Below are positions 58,505 to 64,000 of a DNA stretch of 64,000 nucleotides, one piece after another. Source of the DNA: Apus apus (Eukaryota; Chordata; Aves; Apodiformes; Apodidae). The number at the start of each line of letters is the position of its first letter. The stretch's first letter is position 1. The DNA lies in contig NC_067289.1 of NCBI RefSeq assembly GCF_020740795.1, forward strand, positions 22,804,608 through 22,868,607, written 5' to 3'. Both the position numbers and the translations under genes were made by a program. The notes beneath the pieces were generated by a model. The model saw only the letters and a program-made list of their open reading frames with translations. It was not told the origin of the DNA and did not search any database.

Positions 58505-60577
58505 GTGAGCTGAGCTGCCCTGCCCTGCCCTGGGCTCCGCGGCCCGGGCCGCTCCGCAGGCTGGGGCGGGAGGGCCGCTAGGCTGCTTGCGCAGGGCCTG
58601 GCTCGCCCTTCGGGGCTGCGCCGCGCTGGGAGCGTAAAACTCTTCCCAGCACCGGGGCCTGGCTGAGGGGAGAGCGGGACAGGGCGGGCGGGGACCCCGG
58701 CAGGTCCCGCCGCGGGTGAGCGCGGCCCCGGGCCTGGCCGTGTGAGGAGGGGGGGGGAGCCCCCGGCCTGTCCCCCCCGCCTGCAGGCCGGGCGCCGCGG
58801 GGCCAGGGTTCGTCCTTCCGGCTGCCCGGCCCTCCCGTCCCTGCGCAGGGGCTGGTTCGGGGCCCTCCCTTCTCCGGGGGTGCTGCCGGGGGCGCGGCGG
58901 GCCCGCGTGTGCCGTGTGTTTAGCTGGTGGGAGCGGAGCGTTGTCAGGCGGCTGCGGGGCGCGCCGGCGGCGCGGGCACTGCCTCCTCCTCGGGCAGGGG
59001 AGAGAAACAGGCTCCTTCCCGCAAACCGGGGAGCGCCGGGGAGGGAGAGCAGGTCCCCGGGGCTGTGAGCCTCTTGGTAGCCGATCGGTTTGCTCGGGTG
59101 TCCCATGAAACTGCTCGCTTAGCTGGTGAGTTGGGCTGGTTTCTTCTGTAGCTCACACGCGCGGGGCCACAGGGAGATGGCTGAAACCTTGGGCCAGGTT
59201 TGTGCTGTTCCTGTTATCAGAGGAGTTAATTGTCCCCTGGTATTTGTTTACTCGTTGGAATGTGTTCGTGTGTTTGAAACTGCCTTACCTGTTAGTGTTT
59301 GCTAGAGTAATAGCTTTACTTTCACATTCACAGATAGGGGGGAAAAAGAAAGAGAAACGGGGATGGGTTGTTGTGATTATATATGCCAAGAACCATGACC
59401 TGTTCCAGTTACACCATATAATCACTTTCATGTTGCTAACTAGTGAAATTGGGGTGCAGTCCAGGAGGTTTCTCCTGTGTAGTAAGCTGACTAAAAAGCT
59501 GGTTGTAGTAGAACAAGGCTAAATTGCTTTCAGTTTGAAATTCAGCATTGCAAAAGAATATGAACTCATTGTAAACCTGACTTAAGAGTAGGCTTGGATT
59601 TTGGGGTTTTTTTCAGTTGATGTGGTTCTAAAAATAGACACCTTGGGTTTATTGCAAGTTCGTGTTATTTGTGAATTAGTCATATGGATTGCTCTAACAG
59701 CAATAAAATGCATAAGTAGTTATGCTTTGTCAGAGTGAACTCAACTGTAAGTGGCTATTGTGTGTGTGGAGATGTTTGAAAACTGCATATCTCTTTCTAG
59801 AGAGAGGCATTTGAAGATACTTTTAAAACCTCAATGCTATTTTCTGATAACATTCCTTCTCTTAACTCTGCAGTGAAACTGCTGCATGTTAGAAGACTAT
59901 GGAATCAGTAGAGTACCCTTTTTAAGTTTCTTGTTATCTTTATTGATTTTAAAATACAGAGATTGTTATCATAGCAGTTGATCTGTATGCCAGTTCCAAT
60001 TAATTCAGCCATACTGTCACCTCAGTTTTAAAAAGAAGGAAAGTAGTTCTGGATCTGAAGCACAAAGCCTTTAAGCTTTGTACAGTGTAGTCTAAATTAT
60101 ACAATGGGAAATAATTACAATCTACAACTGAAATATAGTGCTGGCAGGTAGGTTACCATCTGGCAAGGAAAAGGAGCATGGGTTTCTTGATTTAGCTGAC
60201 CATTAAGAAAGGAAACTTAGTTACCAGGCTGTCTGTGGGGTATGCTTATAGTTAAAAGAGCACACTGCAGTTTTTTTCTTCTGTAAAATTTGCAACTATA
60301 ATTAGTAAATTACCTAAACTCCCTCCTCCCATGCACATTGGTCTTACAAACAGGAGTGAAGCTCTTTGCTTCAGAATTCAGGATAGAATTTGTTATTTCC
60401 CTTTCCCTACTCTTTTTTTTGGTCGTGACCAAAAGTCTGTCAGTAAATGGCACAGATGAGAGGAAAAAAAATACCACCTTAAGTACTGATAATAGTAGTT
60501 GTACACTTTGGGAAGAGTGATTTTATTACTTTTTTAATTTATTTTTTTTTTTGCTCTTTACCCTTTTTGGTTCGCAG
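58505..60577 (+). other. Predicted intron 1 of rightward gene
   Basis: The first 650 bp continue the CpG island, with open frames on both strands that are composition artefacts. The rest is ordinary AT-rich DNA ending in a long T-rich tract before the acceptor at 60577. No coding exon was recognised. Confidence 0.45.
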
Positions 60578-60695
60578 GAAGTTTCTCTTACTTTAGTTTT
60601 GTTTGTTGTTGTTTTCCCTGGTAAAGTTCAGTTGAATGATTTAAAATGTCATGGGATGAATATGGAGGAGTAGGTCTATCAAAGAATCCTTCCAG
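60578..60695 (+). other. Candidate exon 2 of rightward gene, five ATGs in leader
   Basis: A long pyrimidine tract ends in CCTTTTTGGTTCGCAG|GAAG, a strong acceptor, and 118 nt later TTCCAG|GTTTGT is a usable donor. Five ATGs lie at 60636, 60646, 60651, 60656 and 60662. Three small frames close within the exon (ATG ATT TAA; ATG GGA TGA; MNMEE-stop, with 60662 internal to the last). The frame from 60646 (A at -3, preceded in frame by TGA) stays open to the donor, reading MSWDEYGGVGLSKNPS with 2 nt left over. I do not recognise this peptide. It does not match the PDCD10 N-terminus, so this is either a 5' leader exon with upstream ORFs or an alternative N-terminal exon. Confidence 0.45.
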
Positions 60696-63361
60696 GTTTG
60701 TTTCTCATCTAAAATGTACCAGTACTCTGTGTTTGCTGAACAGTTGGGATAATGTTTTAGTGCTGGAACTTAAGGGTTAGAATGTAAGATTTATTTGTGA
60801 AAGTATGTACTCTATGTTAGTACATCTCTTGGAATACAGCTTGATGTGCTTGGGTGTTTAAGGCTGAGCAGCAGGATTGTATTAGCTGGCAGCTTTGCAT
60901 AGTTTTCAAATTTAGATTGCCTTTGAGTTAGTTCCCTGCATTATTCTGTACATTCTCTCTAATGGTTGACTTCATCTGATGGCGTAGCATGAAACATGAC
61001 TTCTAATTACACATACACGGATTTGAATCTGTGGGATCACTGTTAACAACAACCAAAAAAATCAGGCTTGCCTGCAGATTAATACTTGGCAGTCTGTCTT
61101 TTCCAGGCAGCATATCCTATTTTGACTTGTCTTACCCCTCAGACCAATGCACAAGTTTGCCAGCTAAGTAACACCTTTTTTGCAGTTTACAGCCATTTGC
61201 TAGGATTTCTTGATCATGCACCAACATTGTGCTGTTCTAATACATCCCCTGCTCCTGGAATTTCATTCCACTTTATTTGAGAATGTTAAAAAAAATAGCA
61301 AACAAACCAACACAATTGGCAGGTAAAATTTGGATAAACTCAGCTCAAAAGACTCTTCTGAGATTGTAGTGAATTGAAATTAAGCTTTTAGAAGACAGTG
61401 TTGCTGTAAGCTTGGCAGCAGTGCTGATGGCTGCTTTTGATCACATACCAAAAGAAATACTAAAAGCTTCTAGTGCTGCATGATGATTTGAGTTAAACTT
61501 TGGCTTTAGTCAGACCGTTCTGAAGGCTACTTGAATTTTCATGATGATTTGCTTCCATAATCAGGATTTGCCTTCTTTGAATATATGGTCTGTGGAGCTC
61601 TGTGTGCAGCTATGACAAACTATCTGTCTGTAATGTCAGTAATTTTGGGGGGTTTTGAAGTTGTTTAGTTTTTTTTTATCCCTGCTATTTAACACTAGGA
61701 AAGACTGCAGTGCACCTAAGTTACATCTGAAAGATGCCAAGAAGCTGATCCCTGGCTGCAAAGAGAGATAGCATGGCAGTATTAGCAGTCAGATACACTA
61801 GGTAGTGTACTGCTGTCATGCAAGTACCTTCTGGAAAATAGGAAGAGAATCTGGAAAAATAGAACAATCAGTCTGATATATTGAATATTCTTTTTCATGT
61901 GTTTGCAACAAAAGTATTTGATGTCCTTAAGTATTCCTTGTATTTATTTATATTTAAATCTACCTCTTCAGTTGCAACACTTGTATCATTTGTGTTAATA
62001 TAAACCCAAGGGTTTGTGTCTTGTTTGAAGAGTGTCTGATGAAGAGGTAATGGATGGTGTATTATTGTTTTTATACTGAGGGTTTAACTGTACCATGGAT
62101 TAGTAACAGTAACTTACAGCTCTCCAGGAGTAAAGGAGTTCTTTGTTGTAGTCCACAGTGTAGTAAGTTTTCATCATGATAAAAAGTCCTTATTTCAGTT
62201 ACTATTTCCTTTTTTTTGTGGATACTGCTAACCTGTAAAATAATTATATCTGATGGTTATTTTGTCCTTTTTTGACCTTTTTCCTGTGATCAGACATCTT
62301 TTGGGTAAATTAGAACTATGTTCAATGACCCAGTTTAACTGTTTTAAAAACGTACTCTGTTGATAATACAGTACTCTAGATAAAAACTTGCAGTCAGTTA
62401 ATCTGTGAATGATGTCTTCAATGGTGCTTATTAGTGTAGTATCTTGCATGAGTAGATATTTTTACTGAACTTCCAGAAACAGATATAAACAGTAAAACAG
62501 TTCTCCACTCTACCCTTTACCAAGAGTCCTTAGTGTAGGGAATATGCATGTATAATAAATGGGACAGCTTGTACTTGCAGTTGTGAGTGAAAACTTGTTC
62601 TGACAAGTTCCCTCCCCCCATGTGAGTAGACCTTGAATGAATTTATGTAACTCTGAAACAAGTTCTTTAACTATTTTCAACTTTTTGAGGAATGGTGAAT
62701 ATTCATTTGTATTCTATGTTCCTGACAGCTGCAAAAGACCAATGTGTAGGGTGATAAAAATGTGGGAGTCCTGATTTTTGCAGGTCCATCCATGTGGATA
62801 TACCTTATTTATACAGACCCCTTTTTAAAGTCTCAGTAATCCTATTCTGTGGCTGCAGGAATCTGCTCATGTATCATGTTGAAGGGGTTGAACAGGAAGA
62901 GAAGCAATGATGAAATCTTGCAATAAGCAGTCAGTGTCAGAAGACTCGTATAACAGTCTTCTATATTTGTGTTTAATTTTTTTCCATATCTTCTTTTAAC
63001 TGTTGGCTATTTCTGCAGTGTGACCAGTTCTTCATCTGGTTTCTCACTTTTGGGTGTATTCATGCTGCCTAATCATGTGTTTAGATGAGACATGTGATAT
63101 TTGTAGTCATCCTTTCCTTTGCTTAATGTAATCAATAACAAATCTCACTTGTATAATTATAGCTAAACTACTATATATACCTGCCCTGGGCAAAAAAAAT
63201 TATAGCTGTTCTTCTGTTTAAAGATCCAGAAGATTTTCAGCCAGTGCAGACTGCAATGAGGAATATAGTTTGGAGGAATGTCTTGATTTTTTTCTAACCT
63301 GTGGAAGGTATTGGGAAGTGATACTGATAACTGTAGGGGCTTCTAATGTTTCTTAAGTGTG

Positions 63362-63375
63362 TTTTTTTTTTTTTT
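63362..63375. repeat. Poly-T run, 14 nt
   Basis: Homopolymer in the rightward gene's predicted intron. Confidence 0.9.
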
Positions 63376-63654
63376 CACTCCTTACTAAAATATCAGTAAA
63401 ATCAGTACACCAAAAATACAAGTACCTGATACCTGAAGCTTGTTAAGAGAGGAAAAAATCCTCCTCTAGTGCATTAAATGCTCCAGGCAAATCTAAAAAT
63501 TGAAATTATTAATGTCCTTTTGTTTATCCTCATTCCTAACTTGAACTTTTTAGATCTTTAAACTCAATTATGTTAGAGTATTTTCAGAGAGTCTTAGGAA
63601 CAGAAAATATAGCAGGCCATAACAAAGATTCTTATGAACTGTAAGGTGACCTTT

Positions 63655-63760
63655 TTTTCTATTCCATGTACCTTCAGGGTCTACACTCTGTGTTGGGTAT
63701 GATGAGTTGGACTGGGTGGAGAACTTCCAAACCCTAGATTCAGTTACTGGAACAATACTT
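63655..63760 (+). mobile_element. Degraded CR1-like LINE 3' tail
   Basis: The segment containing GAGTTGGACTGGGTGGAGAA followed by CTTCCAAACCCTAGATTC resembles the bird CR1 3' end, in which GTTGGACTAGATGATC precedes a TTCCAACC block and an ATTCTRTG tail. The match is from memory and the copy is old. The left boundary is uncertain. Confidence 0.5.
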
Positions 63761-64000
63761 TTCCATTGAGTTAACATAACTGTTGACACACCCTGAGTGG
63801 AAAGATGGCTTAAGACTTGTGTTTATATAAAAACAAAGATGTTGTATTTGGAATTGAAATGGGTAGAAAATAGGCAGTGATCTCCAGCAGAATCACAGCT
63901 TGATGTATATGCAAAAATGAGTATTTTTAGGTAGTTTTAATTGTCATAAGGCATCTGTATGGGTTTTGGGTTTATAGCATGTCATGCTTTTCAAGCTTTT

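Larger units (their letters stand above)
57420..59170. promoter_or_regulatory. CpG island, head-to-head promoter of SERPINI1 and inferred PDCD10
   Basis: Base composition changes abruptly from AT-rich to strongly GC- and CpG-rich near 57.42 kb and back near 59.17 kb. SERPINI1 is transcribed leftward from it. On the right there is a strong rightward donor at 58504. It is established that PDCD10 and SERPINI1 share a bidirectional promoter in human; assigning the right-hand unit to PDCD10 rests on that synteny. The island contains no convincing TATA box. It has GC boxes, ETS-type CTTCCGG at 58446-58452 and two ZNF143-type motifs. Confidence 0.85.
60696..64000 (+). other. Predicted intron of rightward gene, running off the window
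   Basis: AT-rich sequence with no recognisable PDCD10 coding exon. It holds a 14-nt poly-T run (63362-63375) and a CR1-like tail (63655-63760). Confidence 0.4.

Noticed and set aside
60651-60675. Similarity of ATGAATATGGAGGAG to the start of the PDCD10 coding exon
   Set aside because: The resemblance covers only a few codons and the frame ends at TAG after MNMEE. The following sequence does not match the PDCD10 N-terminus.

Overview
The window is vertebrate nuclear DNA, almost certainly avian. The background is AT-rich and intron-dominated, there is one sharp CpG island, GT-AG introns interrupt a clearly recognisable gene, and degraded CR1-like LINE tails and G/T-rich low-complexity tracts typical of birds are present. 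Nothing looks bacterial, plasmid-borne or phage-derived. The species cannot be fixed from the sequence.

The one gene that can be fully reconstructed is SERPINI1 (neuroserpin), on the minus strand. Its eight coding exons run from about 33.65 kb (start codon) down to 13.25 kb (stop codon). Joined, they give 1233 nt, or 410 codons plus stop, the same length as human neuroserpin. Every junction is in phase and obeys GT-AG. The signal peptide, serpin shutter, inhibitory hinge, Arg362-Met363 reactive bond and C-terminal HDFEEL tail are all present. A non-coding first exon is predicted about 24 kb upstream in the CpG island.

The CpG island (about 57.4-59.2 kb) is a head-to-head promoter. SERPINI1 leaves it to the left. 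To the right, a second transcription unit is predicted from a non-coding exon ending at a strong donor (58504) and a second small exon (60578-60695). In vertebrates the partner sharing the SERPINI1 promoter is PDCD10 (CCM3), so the right-hand unit is inferred to be the 5' end of PDCD10. None of its coding exons was recognised inside the window. Two ZNF143/THAP11-type motifs lie back to back at the centre of the island, one pointing toward each gene.

Layout: 1-13.03 kb is the SERPINI1 downstream intergenic region, with no recognisable gene; 13.04-33.67 kb holds SERPINI1 exons 9 to 2; 33.67-58.1 kb is the large SERPINI1 intron 1, with a few compositional anomalies; 57.4-59.2 kb is the CpG island with short tandem repeats; 58.4-64.0 kb is the 5' leader region of the inferred PDCD10. 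No novel multi-gene system was found. The points most worth following are the divergent ZNF143 motif pair, a candidate leader exon with five clustered ATGs, loss of two neuroserpin glycosylation sequons, and a 20-bp minisatellite beside the promoter.
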